Positions 45,371 to 55,305 of a stretch of 64,000 nt of DNA are shown piece after piece. The DNA is taken from contig NZ_AP023086.1 of NCBI RefSeq assembly GCF_021655555.1, positions 2,324,685 through 2,388,684 on the forward strand, written 5' to 3'. Both the position numbers and the translations under genes were made by a program. Below the pieces are notes generated by a model. It was not told where the DNA came from. It searched no databases and worked only from the letters and a program-made list of their open reading frames with translations. The stretch comes from Marinagarivorans cellulosilyticus. Its GTDB lineage: Bacteria > Pseudomonadota > Gammaproteobacteria > Pseudomonadales > Cellvibrionaceae. Numbering within the stretch: the first letter of the stretch is position 1; the number at the start of each line of letters is the position of its first letter.

Positions 45371-47890
45371 GTGGTTGAATTTACCTATACACCCCAGCCG
45401 AACATCATCGATGAGGCTTTTGCGGCCGATGGTGAAACCAAGCCCCACTGGCAGTATCTTTTAGATGGTTTATCTGCGTTGGGGGCGGACGCCTTTGCTG
45501 ATAGGCACAACAAGGCGCAGCGCATTTTGCGCGATGACGGGGCGACTTATAACATATACAGCGAGCAAAACGCGCCCGATCACGCATGGAAGCTCGACCT
45601 TGTTCCTTCGCTGATTACAAGCCAAGAGTGGGGGAAGATAGAGGCGGGCTTGCTTGAACGTTCAGAGCTGTTCAATCTTTTTTTAAAAGATATTTACGGC
45701 TCCCGTGATTTAATTCGTACCGGCGTTATCCCGCCAGAAGCGCTATTTTTACATCGGGGTTTTTTGCGCCCTTGCCAAGGCGTTAATTTACCTGGCGATC
45801 ACCAGTTACTGCTCCATTCTGTAGATTTGGTACGCGCGAATGACGGTAATTTTTGTGTCTTAACCGATCGCACGCAATCGCCCAGTGGTGCCGGTTATGC
45901 GTTAGAAAACCGCACAGTTATGTCGCGAGTATTACCCAGTATGTTTCGCGATAGCCACGTTCACAGGTTGGCGCAATTTTTTCAGAAGCTACGAACTAAA
46001 CTCACATCGCTTAGTGCTAACCAAGATCAACCGCGTGTTGTTGTGTTAACACCGGGTACGCATAACGAAGCCTATTTCGAGCACGCCTACCTTGCGAACT
46101 ATTTAGGCTTTCATCTGGTGCAAAGCGGCGACTTAATCGTACGCAATGGCTATGTTTGGATGAAATCGTTAGACGGCCTTAGCCGTGTTGATGTAATTCT
46201 TCGGCGGGTAGATGACAGCTATTGCGACCCAGTAGAATTGCGTGGGGATTCCCAGTTAGGAGTGCCGAATTTATTGGAGGTTGTACGCGCGGGCCGAGTT
46301 GTTATTGCTAACCCGCTGGGTTCTGGCGTACTTGAAAATCCAATTTTTATAAAATATTTGCCGGCAATTAGCCAAGCATTGTTGGGGCGTGAATTGCGCT
46401 TGCCGTCTGTGGTTACCCATTGGTTAGGGGACGATCACGACTACCACAAGGTAAAGCATTCTTTTGATGATTGGGTTATCAAACCTATTTACCGCGGCGA
46501 ACTGCAAAAAAGTGTATTGGTATCGCAGCTATCAAAAGCCGAACGCGCTAGCTTTTTGGCTAAAGTACAAGCTAAGCCCGAACACTTTGTGGCGCAACCT
46601 GCGGTTGAAACAACGCATTTGCCGAGCTACTGCGATGGCGTTATTGCGCCGCGCCCAGCCATTATGCGAAGTTTTTCGGTGGCTACCGAAGGTTCTTACA
46701 CCGTAATGCCCGGTGGCCTGACGCGCGTCGGCTTAAGTGAGCGCTCGTTTGTTATATCGAATCAAGCGGGCGCATTTAGTAAAGACACATGGGTTATCGC
46801 CTCTGAGCCTGAGCGGGCCGCTAGCGCAAAGGGTAGTGAGCAACCAACGCCAATGCGCGATGCCGATTTAATTAGCTTGCCTAGTCGCGTCGTCGAAAAT
46901 TTGTTTTGGATGGGGCGTTATGCCGAGCGGGCAGAGTCTTTGTTGCGTTTATTGCGAACCGTATTTGTACTGCTCAATAGTGAAGAGCCTATTTCGGAGG
47001 TGTGTCGCAGGCAGCTGCTACTGAGCGTGACAGAAATGACATCCATGTTGCCTGGTTTTAAAGACGCACCAGAATCATTGCTTAATAACCCTGGCGACGA
47101 ATTAATTGCTGCCGTTGCTGATGGTAATCGAATGGGCAGTGTGCGCTCTACATTAAATGCGATGCTGTACTGCTCGGATGAATCCAAGGAGCTTTTGTCC
47201 AGTGATACGTTGCGGGTTATCAATGATATTCGCGATGCTTTGTACGCGTTGGATGAAGATTTAGCCGGTGGCTTAGCTTCTGCGCCAGAGGAGGCATTGG
47301 ACCCGTTGGTAACCGCGTTGATGGCGCTATCGGGTCTCTCACAAGAAAGTATGTTGCGCGGTGTGGGGTGGCGGTTTATGCAAATAGGTCGGCGTTTGGA
47401 ACGCACTGTTCAAACGGCGGCAATTATAGAAAGCTTAATCGTGCCGGAGGTCAATGAGCAGGATCAAAGTGCCTTGATTCAAGCATTATTACAGATGCTT
47501 GAAAACTTAATTAGTTATCGTCGGCGTTATCGTGCGCGCATGGGAGTGCAGTCTAGCTTGGATTTAGTCATGCTTGATACTAGCAATCCTCGTTCTTTGC
47601 TATTCCAGCTAGAAGAGTTAAGTAAGCATTTAAAAGAGTTGCCCAAGCTGCCAGAAACGCGCCATGAGTTGGCTTTGGAGGAGCGGGCAGCTTTACAGGC
47701 TGAGGCGCTGGTTAAATTGTCGTTATTAAAAGAGTTAAGTTTGAGAGAAGAAGGTCAGCGAAAAATACTCAAAAATCATTTGGAGCAGCTTACAGAATTA
47801 ATGGGTGCGGTCAGTCGGTATGTTAGCGATAAGTATTTCGACCATAAAAATAGTTCACAACAATTGGTTCGTAATACCATAGGAGAATAA
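45371..47890 (+). CDS. Fused ATP-grasp/alpha-E protein with degenerate ATP-grasp
   Basis: Second copy of the two upstream genes fused in one chain of about 839 residues. The ATP-grasp part (1-490) aligns with its paralogue, but the acidic site VLEDNLRVPSG is VLTDRTQSPSG, the glycine loop KPANESGGYGM is KPIYRGELQKS, and HLDLRPF is PAIMRSF. ATP binding is therefore doubtful. The alpha-E part (500-839) retains SRVVENLFWMGRYAERAESLL and VGWRFMQIGRRLERTVQTA. The open frame reaches back to 45278, but GTG 45371 gives a family-like N-terminus (VVEFTYTPQPNIIDEAF) with AGG upstream; this start is uncertain. Confidence 0.82.
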   Translation: MVEFTYTPQPNIIDEAFAADGETKPHWQYLLDGLSALGADAFADRHNKAQRILRDDGATYNIYSEQNAPDHAWKLDLVPSLITSQEWGKIEAGLLERSELFNLFLKDIYGSRDLIRTGVIPPEALFLHRGFLRPCQGVNLPGDHQLLLHSVDLVRANDGNFCVLTDRTQSPSGAGYALENRTVMSRVLPSMFRDSHVHRLAQFFQKLRTKLTSLSANQDQPRVVVLTPGTHNEAYFEHAYLANYLGFHLVQSGDLIVRNGYVWMKSLDGLSRVDVILRRVDDSYCDPVELRGDSQLGVPNLLEVVRAGRVVIANPLGSGVLENPIFIKYLPAISQALLGRELRLPSVVTHWLGDDHDYHKVKHSFDDWVIKPIYRGELQKSVLVSQLSKAERASFLAKVQAKPEHFVAQPAVETTHLPSYCDGVIAPRPAIMRSFSVATEGSYTVMPGGLTRVGLSERSFVISNQAGAFSKDTWVIASEPERAASAKGSEQPTPMRDADLISLPSRVVENLFWMGRYAERAESLLRLLRTVFVLLNSEEPISEVCRRQLLLSVTEMTSMLPGFKDAPESLLNNPGDELIAAVADGNRMGSVRSTLNAMLYCSDESKELLSSDTLRVINDIRDALYALDEDLAGGLASAPEEALDPLVTALMALSGLSQESMLRGVGWRFMQIGRRLERTVQTAAIIESLIVPEVNEQDQSALIQALLQMLENLISYRRRYRARMGVQSSLDLVMLDTSNPRSLLFQLEELSKHLKELPKLPETRHELALEERAALQAEALVKLSLLKELSLREEGQRKILKNHLEQLTELMGAVSRYVSDKYFDHKNSSQQLVRNTIGE

Positions 47891-47892
47891 TT

Positions 47893-48771
47893 GTGCTTTA
47901 CCGCATTTGTCATATTACGGAATACCTTTATAACGCTCCGGTATCGCATTGTTATAATTTGGCGCACATTATTCCGCGCACAAGTCACCGACAAAAGTGC
48001 ATTAGTACCGATATTAGCATTAACCCAACGGCGGCATTTAAATCTATTCGCGATGACTATTTTGGTAACCGCGCTTATCATTTTGAAATTCAGCGCAGCC
48101 ATAAAAAATTAGTGTTAACGGCTACCAGTAAGGTAGAAACGCGAGAGCAATTTTATGATGCAAAGCTAGATGCCGGCACAACCTGCGCTGATGCTTGGCA
48201 ATTATTGAGCTATGCCAAAGAGGCTGAGTTCTTATTTGCTCGCGAATTTTTGTTGGAGTCGCCGATGATTAAGTTGCAGTCGGCTTTACGTGAATATGCT
48301 GAGCCATTATTCACGCCAGAAAAGCCATTGCTGCAAGCGGTAATGGAGTTAACTCAGCTGATATTTCGTGAATTCAAATACAGCCCTGAAGCTACTACAA
48401 TTGCGACGCCGTTAGAGGAGGTGCTAGAGAAGAAGCAGGGGGTTTGTCAGGATTTTGCTCACTTGCAAATTGGTTGTTTAAGGGCGATGGGAATCCCTGC
48501 TAAATATGTTTCTGGCTATATCGAAACATTGCCGGCGCCAGGGGAGGTGAAACTGGTGGGTAGTGATGCAACGCATGCTTGGGTATCGGCTTTTTGCCCA
48601 GGCCAAGGTTGGGTAGAGTTTGATCCAACCAACAATTGCATTGCCGCCGAGCAACACGTGTTAACGGCGTGGGGGCGAGATTATTACGATGTAACACCAT
48701 TGAAGGGTGTTATTTTTGGTGGTGGTGAAAGTCCGATACTGAATGTATCTGTTGATGTGGCCCGTATATAA
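47893..48771 (+). CDS. Transglutaminase-like cysteine protease (BTLCP type)
   Basis: Bacterial transglutaminase-like protein closing the amidoligase block. The 292 residues start at GTG with AGGAG 8 bases before it. A beta-rich N-terminal region (MLYRICHITEYLYNAPVSH) is followed by the catalytic triad: Cys in KKQGVCQDFAHLQIGCLRAM near residue 185, His in ATHAWVSAFCPGQG near residue 228, Asp in VEFDPTNN. It begins 3 bases after the fused ATP-grasp gene. The proteasome-like peptidase Anbu, often encoded beside this set, is not found here. Confidence 0.87.
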   Translation: MLYRICHITEYLYNAPVSHCYNLAHIIPRTSHRQKCISTDISINPTAAFKSIRDDYFGNRAYHFEIQRSHKKLVLTATSKVETREQFYDAKLDAGTTCADAWQLLSYAKEAEFLFAREFLLESPMIKLQSALREYAEPLFTPEKPLLQAVMELTQLIFREFKYSPEATTIATPLEEVLEKKQGVCQDFAHLQIGCLRAMGIPAKYVSGYIETLPAPGEVKLVGSDATHAWVSAFCPGQGWVEFDPTNNCIAAEQHVLTAWGRDYYDVTPLKGVIFGGGESPILNVSVDVARI

Positions 48772-48796
48772 GCGCCATTTTTCAATTTTTAGGCAA

Positions 48797-48831
48797 TAAA
48801 AAAGGCAAGCTCCAAGGAGTTTGCCTTTTTT
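48797..48831. terminator. Bidirectional terminator between the transglutaminase-like gene and csp
   Basis: AAAAAAGGCAAGCTCC pairs with GGAGTTTGCCTTTTTT around AA. It can serve both converging genes. A second hairpin (TAGAGC with GCTCTA, 48839-48864) lies between it and the csp stop. Confidence 0.9.
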
Positions 48832-48871
48832 ATAGTTTTAGAGCGCCTTTTATAAGGTGCTCTAAATCAAA

Positions 48872-49081
48872 TTATAGAGCTACGATGTTCTCTGCTTGAG
48901 GACCTTTTTGTCCTGAAGTTACAGTGAATTCTACGCGCTGGCCTTCGGCCAAAGTTTTGAATCCAGAGCTGGCGATTGCACTGAAGTGCGCAAATACGTC
49001 TGGGCCAGACTCTTGCTCGATGAAGCCAAAGCCTTTAGATTCGTTAAACCATTTTACGGTGCCAGTAGTTGTATTAGACAT
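48872..49081 (-). CDS. Cold-shock protein, CspA family
   Basis: Single-stranded nucleic acid chaperone of 69 residues. GTVKWFNESKGFGFIEQESG contains RNP1 (KGFGFI), and DVFAHFSAI contains RNP2. The C-terminus is SGQKGPQAENIVAL. An AT-rich leader of roughly 110 bases lies upstream, as in cold-induced csp genes. The particular paralogue cannot be named from sequence alone. Confidence 0.96.
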   Translation of the reverse strand: MSNTTTGTVKWFNESKGFGFIEQESGPDVFAHFSAIASSGFKTLAEGQRVEFTVTSGQKGPQAENIVAL

Positions 49082-49197
49082 AATAATATCCTGAAAATTT
49101 ATAGGTAAGGTTGCCTTAATAGGCTTGATAGCGGAAAAACAGACTGAAACTTAAAAACTACAGGACGAGGAATTACGAATAAAACAACGAGTTGGAG

Positions 49198-49203
49198 ATT
49201 ATA
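49198..49203 (-). promoter_or_regulatory. Candidate -10 box of the csp gene
   Basis: On the minus strand TATAAT lies 117 bases before the csp ATG, which would give a leader of about 110 bases. A matching -35 is weak. The long leader fits the cold-shock mRNA pattern. Confidence 0.4.
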
Positions 49204-49566
49204 AACTATAGGCTTTCTTTCTTGCTGTGCCGCAGTGTACAGAGTCTATCGCTTAAAGTCTATATGTTAATAATTTTTGCGCCGCTAAGGTGGCGTTAGG
49301 CAGTGCTTGTTTTTCTCGTTTATGGTGGCAGTATTGCCTTGTAGGCTCATCAAGGGCTGGATTTGTGAGCCGCAAGGCAAGTCTATGCTTATTTACCCTA
49401 ACGTTGCATTAACTTTTGGCCCAGGATCGCTTCGCTGCTTCTATAGCAGTATTTCTAACGTCGTACTCAATTTTTCTGGATCTCACCTAGAGTGACTAGT
49501 ATCAATCCAAAAAAATCTCCGTTCAACGCTATAAATACCACTCTAAAAGCTCCTGAACTCAATATC
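49204..49566. other. Non-coding region between csp and the kinase gene
   Basis: Contains the left arm of a 17-bp perfect inverted repeat (49395-49411) whose right arm abuts the kinase stop codon. No supported ORF; upstream of the csp promoter nothing else stands out. Confidence 0.35.
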
Positions 49567-49583
49567 TAATGCAACGTTAGGGT
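49395..49583. repeat. 17-bp perfect inverted repeat, 189-bp span
   Basis: ACCCTAACGTTGCATTA at 49395-49411 is repeated inverted at 49567-49583, with 155 bases between. The right arm begins immediately after the stop codon of the interrupted kinase gene. Flanks differ, so the match ends sharply at 17 bp. The outer TAAC/GTTA ends recall attC-type sites, but the arms lack the usual mismatched core. Origin is unknown. Confidence 0.6.
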
Positions 49584-52500
49584 TTATTCTTCGTACCGAA
49601 TCGCTGTAAATGTACTTGCCGGCAGTGTGATAATGGTCTCGAAAGCGACGAAGGCGTGGCCGGGTTCTTTGTCGTCTAATAAATTCAATTCTATATCGCC
49701 ACCTGCGCTCCGCAAAAACTGTTTGACCGCATCCATGCCCACTCCGCGGCCAGAAATGGCCGAAACTTCGTCTTTTGTGGATGCGCCAGATGCAAAAATA
49801 AGCTCTGCAATAGCGGCGGTGGGGGGCGTATCGCCAGTTTTCCAAACGCCCATTTCTAATCCTTTTTGATATAAACGATCAATATTTACGCCTTTGCCGT
49901 CGTCTTTAACGTGAATGCGAAGATTATCTGCCCGTAAGCTGGTGAAAACGTCGATACGTCCTTGTTCGGGTTTTCCAGTTTTAGCTCGTTCTTCGGGGGG
50001 CTCTATGCCGTGGTCAACGCTATTGCGTAATAGGTGGGCAAAGACGTTATTGAGCAGCTCGTGCGCATTCGATTTAATGCGAATATTACTGTCGTCGATA
50101 ATAATTTTAGGGTCGGCTTTGCCTAATTGTTTTGCGATAGAAGGCAAAGAGTTAACAATGTCGGCTAAGACTTTGCTCATAGTATTCGATAAAGCGATAT
50201 TCAGTAATATATTGGCTGACTGCAGTTGGGTCGATTTCCCGGCTTCTGGGTAGTATTTAGATACCTCAGAAACACATTTTTGAATATGGGCAATGGTACT
50301 AACATCCAGTAAAGGTTTTTCCATGTCATCGGCGTTGTTATCGCCTCTGCCTAATACATCATAGTAAACTGCGGCATATTCTTTGGCGATAAGCTCGACT
50401 TTGATCAGGTCATTGAGAAGTTCTTCTGGTTGCCAAGGATAATCGTCAGAGGCTTTTAAATTGCTGTATGTCGTCTCGACGTTGTGTACAACATCGCTGT
50501 AATAGCTAAAACCATAGGTTCGGCAATTGCCTTTAATGGTATGCATGTTTCTAAATAGTAAGGCTATTGTGTCTGGGTCTTTGTTGCCTGATTTTTGAAT
50601 GCTCTCTCGGTTCTCTTGGATAAATTTCTTGGCGGATTCTTCGAATGCAAGGTATTTTTTATTGGGCACTTTAATAAGCTGAGCAATAATATCTAACTCG
50701 CGTTTTTGGGCTAAGGCTTCGCCTTCCGCTTGTTTTAATGCGGTAACATCCCTGACGGAAACCATCAGTTTTGATACACAATCATCAATAATAATCGGGT
50801 CCCAATCTAACGAAAGGTGTTGTGTCTGTTGTTCTCGGGTAATGCTGTAATCGGTTGGTAGTACGTGCGCATTGAAGGTGAAGTTCATTTCATCTTCGCC
50901 AATAATCGATTTAATGGCCTCTTTGGCTTGGTTAAGGCTGTCGCCACCAATATTGGCGCCTGTAAAAAGCAAATCCATAGCATTTTGGCCGGAAATTTCT
51001 TGTGTTTGAAAAATATCTTCTAAAAATGAGGAGTACTCTGGGTGGATATTGCCGCTAGGCTCAACGGTAAATAACCCTTGGCGCATATTTCCCAGCATGG
51101 CTTGTATGTCATGGTTTTTCTCCCTTAGCTCGCTGGTGCGCTCTGCGACCTTTACTTCTAGTTTTTGTTTTTGTAGCTCGATTATTTTGCGCTTTTTGCG
51201 TTGTGCATAAACGAATCTAACAATAATGCCAATAAAGGCTAGCGCATATAATGTATAAGCCCACCAAGTCTTCCACGGTGGCGGTAGTTGAATAATCGTA
51301 ATGGACTTGCCTTCTTCATTCCAAATGCCATCGTTATTACTGGCTTTTACTTTAAAAGTATACTTTCCACCATCGAGGTTGGTATAAAGCGCTGCGCGCT
51401 GATTACCGACTTCGCGCCAATTTTCATCAAACCCTTCTAGTTTGTAAGCGTACTGGTTTTTGTCGGAATCTCGATAGTTTAGCGCCGCAAAATTTAGCGA
51501 AAACATATTCTTCTTGTAATCTAGAGTGATGGTGTCGGTAAGGTTAACAGCTTTGCTCAGGAGTTTATCGGGCCCATTAATAGCAATGGATTTAGTGAAA
51601 ACTTTAAAGTCGGTTAGTACAACAGGTGGGGCGAGTGTGTTAGTGCTAAGTTCTTTGGTATTGAATAACCGTATGCCATTGGTACCGCCAAAAATAACCT
51701 CACCACGCTGGCTAGTAATGACTGAGCCAGTATTAAAACCACCTAGCTGTTGACCACTGGCGCGTTTGTAATTGTTGACCGTATTTGTATCGGGGTTAAA
51801 CATAACAATACCGTTGTTAGTGCCGATCCATAAATTACCCTTTGTATCTTCGGTGATGCTGCGAATGCCATTGTCGACGAAATTTTCACGGGTACCGTAA
51901 ACGGTAAAACTTTTACCGTCAGCATTAAGCCGGTTTAAGCCCCAGTCGGTGCCAAACCATAACCTTTTTTGGCTGTCTTCGAAGATGCATAAAACGGAGT
52001 TGTTCGAGATGCTGTTGGGGTCGCTATCGCTGGCAATAAAACGCTGAGCTATCGCTGTTGTTCTGTCGAGCAAATCAAGCCCGTTGGCTGTGCCGACCCA
52101 AAAGCGATTGCTCGAATCTTCAAAGGTTGTCCAGACTAATTGATTGGAGATTGATTTTGGGTTATTGCTGTCATGGGAGTAGTTAGTGAATGTGCCAGCT
52201 TTTTGGTCGTACAGGCTTAAGCCGCCGCCATGTGTTCCAATCCAAATTTTTCCCGCAGCATCTTCGTAAATATTCCAGACAGCTTCGTCATTTAAGGCAT
52301 TATAAGTACCAGAGCCCTTGCCTTTTAGGTCCAGATCAAAAGGGATTTGGTCGAAGCTATCGCGATCAGGATTATAGCGGTTGACTGCGCCGCCCCAAGT
52401 CCCCACCCAAAAATTGCCTTTAGAATCGAGCAGTGATGACAATATGGCATTGCTGCTGATCTTGTTGTTGCTAACTTGATAATGCTTAAAGGTATTATCG

Positions 52501-52930
52501 AAACGGTTGAAATAGCTTACGCCGCCACCATCGGTCCCCAACCACAAATTGCCTTTGGCATCTTCTTGTAGTGTTAATACAGAGTTATGCGGCAGGCTAT
52601 TGCTGTTGTTTGGATCGTTGTTGTATAGGGATATAGCACCGGAGGAGCGGTCGAAAAAATTAATACCGGCAGGGTAGGTGCCCACCCACAAATCGCCATT
52701 GCGATCTTCGAATATGGCGCGTGTTGAGTTCGAGGCTAGTGACCCTTTTTGGCCTTTTTTGTGAGAAAACCGAATGAAACGGTCATTATCTTTGTCGTAT
52801 AAGTTCAGGCCGCCACCGTCGGTGCCAATCCAATTAAAGCCCTTAGAGTCAATTATTACTTCTCTAATTAAATTGGCGCCAATAGAGAAGTTATTGCTGG
52901 GATCATGCTGATATTTCTTGAATTTTTTTG

Positions 52931-52938
52931 TCGTGGTG
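52931..52938. repeat. Target-site duplication, left copy
   Basis: TCGTGGTG directly precedes the element end GGGTCTTCTCC. The identical octamer is at 54295-54302. Eight bases is the ISL3-family target size. Confidence 0.95.
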
Positions 52939-54294
52939 GGGTCTTCTCCGCTTTAGTGAGGTAAAAAGAGATGCTAAGACCCGCCATATCCGTTGAAATG
53001 TAAGGTTCTCACGCCACTACACTTAAACGAATATATGAGCCTTAACATCTCCAGCAAAATTTTGAGCCTTCCTGGTCAGCGTGTCAAACAAGTTCAGCAT
53101 GACTTGGCCCTGCAAAGATTGACTATACACTGCAAGCGAGACCGTCGTTATAGAGCGATTGACCCGTCAAGTAATGAGGCGGCCAACATCAACCGATACT
53201 TGCGCAGAACGATCCGTGATGTCCCTTTGTGTGGCTTCGAGTGCTATTTGGAAGTTGAGCTCGCTCAAGTTGTGACGACTTGCGGTAGGCGTCTAATGGA
53301 GGCTTGCGAATTTGTCGATACAGGCAATCGCTATACTCAAAGATTTTGCCAGTTGGTGAGCGGATTGTGTCGCCATATGAGTATCAGCACGGTCAGTCGG
53401 CACCTAAAGCTACGATGGGAAACGGTGAAAAATATGGATAAATTTCACCTAGAGAAAACGTTGCCTGCACTTAATCCTGAAAAATTAATTGACTTAAAAT
53501 ATCTTGGGGTCGATGAAGTCGCTAGAGCCAAAGGCCATGATTATATGACGGTGATTTATGACATGGAATCCGGTCATTTAATTGGCGTTGAGACAGGCCG
53601 TAAAGCCGAGGTGTTGACAGCGTTTCTAAAGCGCTTACCAGCACAAACCGCTGAAAACATAGAGGCGGTAGCCATGGATATGGGGCCAGCCTATCAAAAA
53701 TCGGTACGCGAATGCTTGCCTAATGCTGACATTGTTTTCGATCGGTTTCATGTGATGCAAAACTACAGTAAAGCCATGAGCAATCAGCGTAGGATCGAGT
53801 TCAGAAAGGCGGATCGCGCAGGCAAAGAGCAGCTTAAAGGTACCCACTACCTGTTGTTAAAAAATGCCGACAAGTTAAATGATAAACAAGCCAATAAACT
53901 CCAGACATTGCTCGAAAATAATTCCAATATCAATACACTTTATATACTCAAAGAGCAGCTCCAAGCTTTGTGGAATGCAGGGAATTATGACGCCATGATG
54001 AATGCATTGGAGCAGTGGTGCGACATCGCGGAACAGACGAATATGCTCTATCTCAAGAAATTTGCAAAGTCACTAAGGAAGCATAGCGTAGGCATTTGTA
54101 ACTACGGAAAACACGGGCTGACTAGCGCCAGAATTGAAGCCGGCAATGTCAGCATTGGCATGATTCGCAAGCGAGCAAGAGGCATCAAGGATACCGAGTA
54201 CTTCAAGCTAAAAATAAGGCAATCATCGATGCCTGACGAGCAATCCATGTTCTATGGAAGCCACTAGATCACCTCACTAAAGCGGAGAAGAGCC
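52939..54294 (+). mobile_element. ISL3-family insertion sequence, 1356 bp
   Basis: Left end GGGTCTTCTCCGCTTTAGTG and right end (reverse complement) GGCTCTTCTCCGCTTTAGTG match at 19 of these 20 bases and continue into AGGT, giving terminal inverted repeats of about 24 bp. Direct 8-bp copies of TCGTGGTG flank it. It contains one transposase gene and looks complete. The identical duplications and the still-open host frame indicate a recent insertion. Confidence 0.95.
53035..54267 (+). CDS. ISL3-family transposase
   Basis: DDE transposase of 410 residues. The catalytic Asp are in YLGVDEVARAKGHDYMTVIY (near residue 160) and AVAMDMGPAYQKSVRE (near 215), with the motif VFDRFHVMQNYSKAM after the second. 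The Glu is in SARIEAGNVSIGMIRKRARG near residue 375. The family's N-terminal zinc-binding Cys pairs are only partly kept (HCKRD in place of CPxC; C residues near 68, 72 and 83 remain). ATG 53035 gives MSLNISSKILSLPGQRV; an in-frame TTG lies upstream at 52993. Probably active given the intact ends. Confidence 0.92.
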   Translation: MSLNISSKILSLPGQRVKQVQHDLALQRLTIHCKRDRRYRAIDPSSNEAANINRYLRRTIRDVPLCGFECYLEVELAQVVTTCGRRLMEACEFVDTGNRYTQRFCQLVSGLCRHMSISTVSRHLKLRWETVKNMDKFHLEKTLPALNPEKLIDLKYLGVDEVARAKGHDYMTVIYDMESGHLIGVETGRKAEVLTAFLKRLPAQTAENIEAVAMDMGPAYQKSVRECLPNADIVFDRFHVMQNYSKAMSNQRRIEFRKADRAGKEQLKGTHYLLLKNADKLNDKQANKLQTLLENNSNINTLYILKEQLQALWNAGNYDAMMNALEQWCDIAEQTNMLYLKKFAKSLRKHSVGICNYGKHGLTSARIEAGNVSIGMIRKRARGIKDTEYFKLKIRQSSMPDEQSMFYGSH

Positions 54295-54302
54295 TCGTGG
54301 TG
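54295..54302. repeat. Target-site duplication, right copy
   Basis: TCGTGGTG follows the right end of the element; identical to 52931-52938. Confidence 0.95.
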
Positions 54303-55305
54303 TTGAATTTATAAATACCACTATGGCTCCCTGCCCATAAGTTGCCCGCGTCGTCAAATTCAATTGCCCAGAGATCATTGTCGGGTAGGTTGTTGATGTC
54401 CTTGGGGTTGGGCAGATAAGTTGCGAAGCTTTTGTCTTGCCAATTAAAGTAATGAAGGCCTTTTTCGTTGGCTAGCCAGAAGTTGCCGCTAGGGTCCCGC
54501 AGTATGTCGTGGATAACATTATTATTAAGCGCCCCTTTTGTTGTAGTGATATCGTAAATGGTGACGTTTTCACTGTGTGGCTCAATAACAGCTAAGCCAG
54601 CATAGGAGGCCACGAGTACTTCGCCGCTTTTAGCCTCAACAATTTTATTGATAGTGCCAGTATCAATATTGTGTTCTTGCCCTTGTTTACGTATTAACTT
54701 TTTAAAAACTTGTTTTTCGCGGTCGAACCATAAAACGCCGTTTCTTGTTGCAACCCATAAACGTTGCCGGCTATCTTCGAAGAGGTCCACAGCTTGAGAA
54801 GCGAGAATATTTTTGCTGCTATCTTGCTCATCTATTTCGATATTAAAAGGTAAAAAGTCGTTGCCATCGTAACGTAAAATGGCATTGCGGCCGCCTAGCC
54901 AGATATAACCTTGGTAGTCTTGCAGTACAACCTCTACTTCACCTATGTTGACGTCTTTGTTGTCAAATAAATGCTGAAAATACATTTTTTCTGGGTAGCT
55001 AGCACGGGCAGTGTCGTCGGCAATAACAAGGTGAATATGACTGAGCAAGGTAAGTGCCATCGCTATTTGGATGCTAACGGTTATTGCTCTGCGGCGGGGG
55101 GCTGCTGTGGCACCTAGTTGTTGGTATTTTGATGAGAATATCTGTTTAAGCAATGTTGATGCAAAGGCCAGCATTGTGTGCCCCAATAGAGTAATAGGTT
55201 GTCTTGTAGGTATAGACCGAGAAGGGCCGCTCTGATGCAACGCGTTGATATAGGTCTGTGTTTAGTTAGATGATCTGGTAATGAGCAAAGTGGTTATAGG
55301 CTGAA

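Larger units (their letters stand above)
49584..55240 (-). pseudogene. Beta-propeller sensor with CheA-like kinase output, interrupted by an ISL3-type element
   Basis: Two minus-strand pieces (55240-54303 and 52930-49584) flank the insertion. With the element and one 8-base target copy removed, they join in frame to 1430 residues. Order: signal/anchor (to about 75), many Reg_prop beta-propeller repeats (for example NLWVGTDGGGVSYFNRFD), a Y_Y_Y domain (YKLEGFDENWREVG), one transmembrane segment (WWAYTLYALAFIGIIVRFVY), a coiled coil, a PAS-like region, an Hpt domain with the phospho-His in FRNMHTIKGNCRTYGF, and a CheA-like ATPase (LLRNSVDHGIEPPEERAKTG; ISGRGVGMDAVKQFLRSAGG). The upper piece ends in LFSALVR encoded by the element. 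The lower piece lacks a start with a ribosome site. A degenerate GGDEF gene lies 65 bases upstream on the same strand. Confidence 0.88.

Noticed and set aside
49395..49583. attC (integron recombination) site
   Set aside because: The TAAC/GTTA ends are suggestive, but the arms are perfectly paired, no extrahelical bases or L-boxes are visible, and no cassette or integrase is nearby. Kept only as an unexplained inverted repeat.
49543..49845. 100-codon minus-strand frame at the end of the kinase gene
   Set aside because: Arg-rich translation in a shifted frame over the CheA-like ATPase coding region; a shadow.
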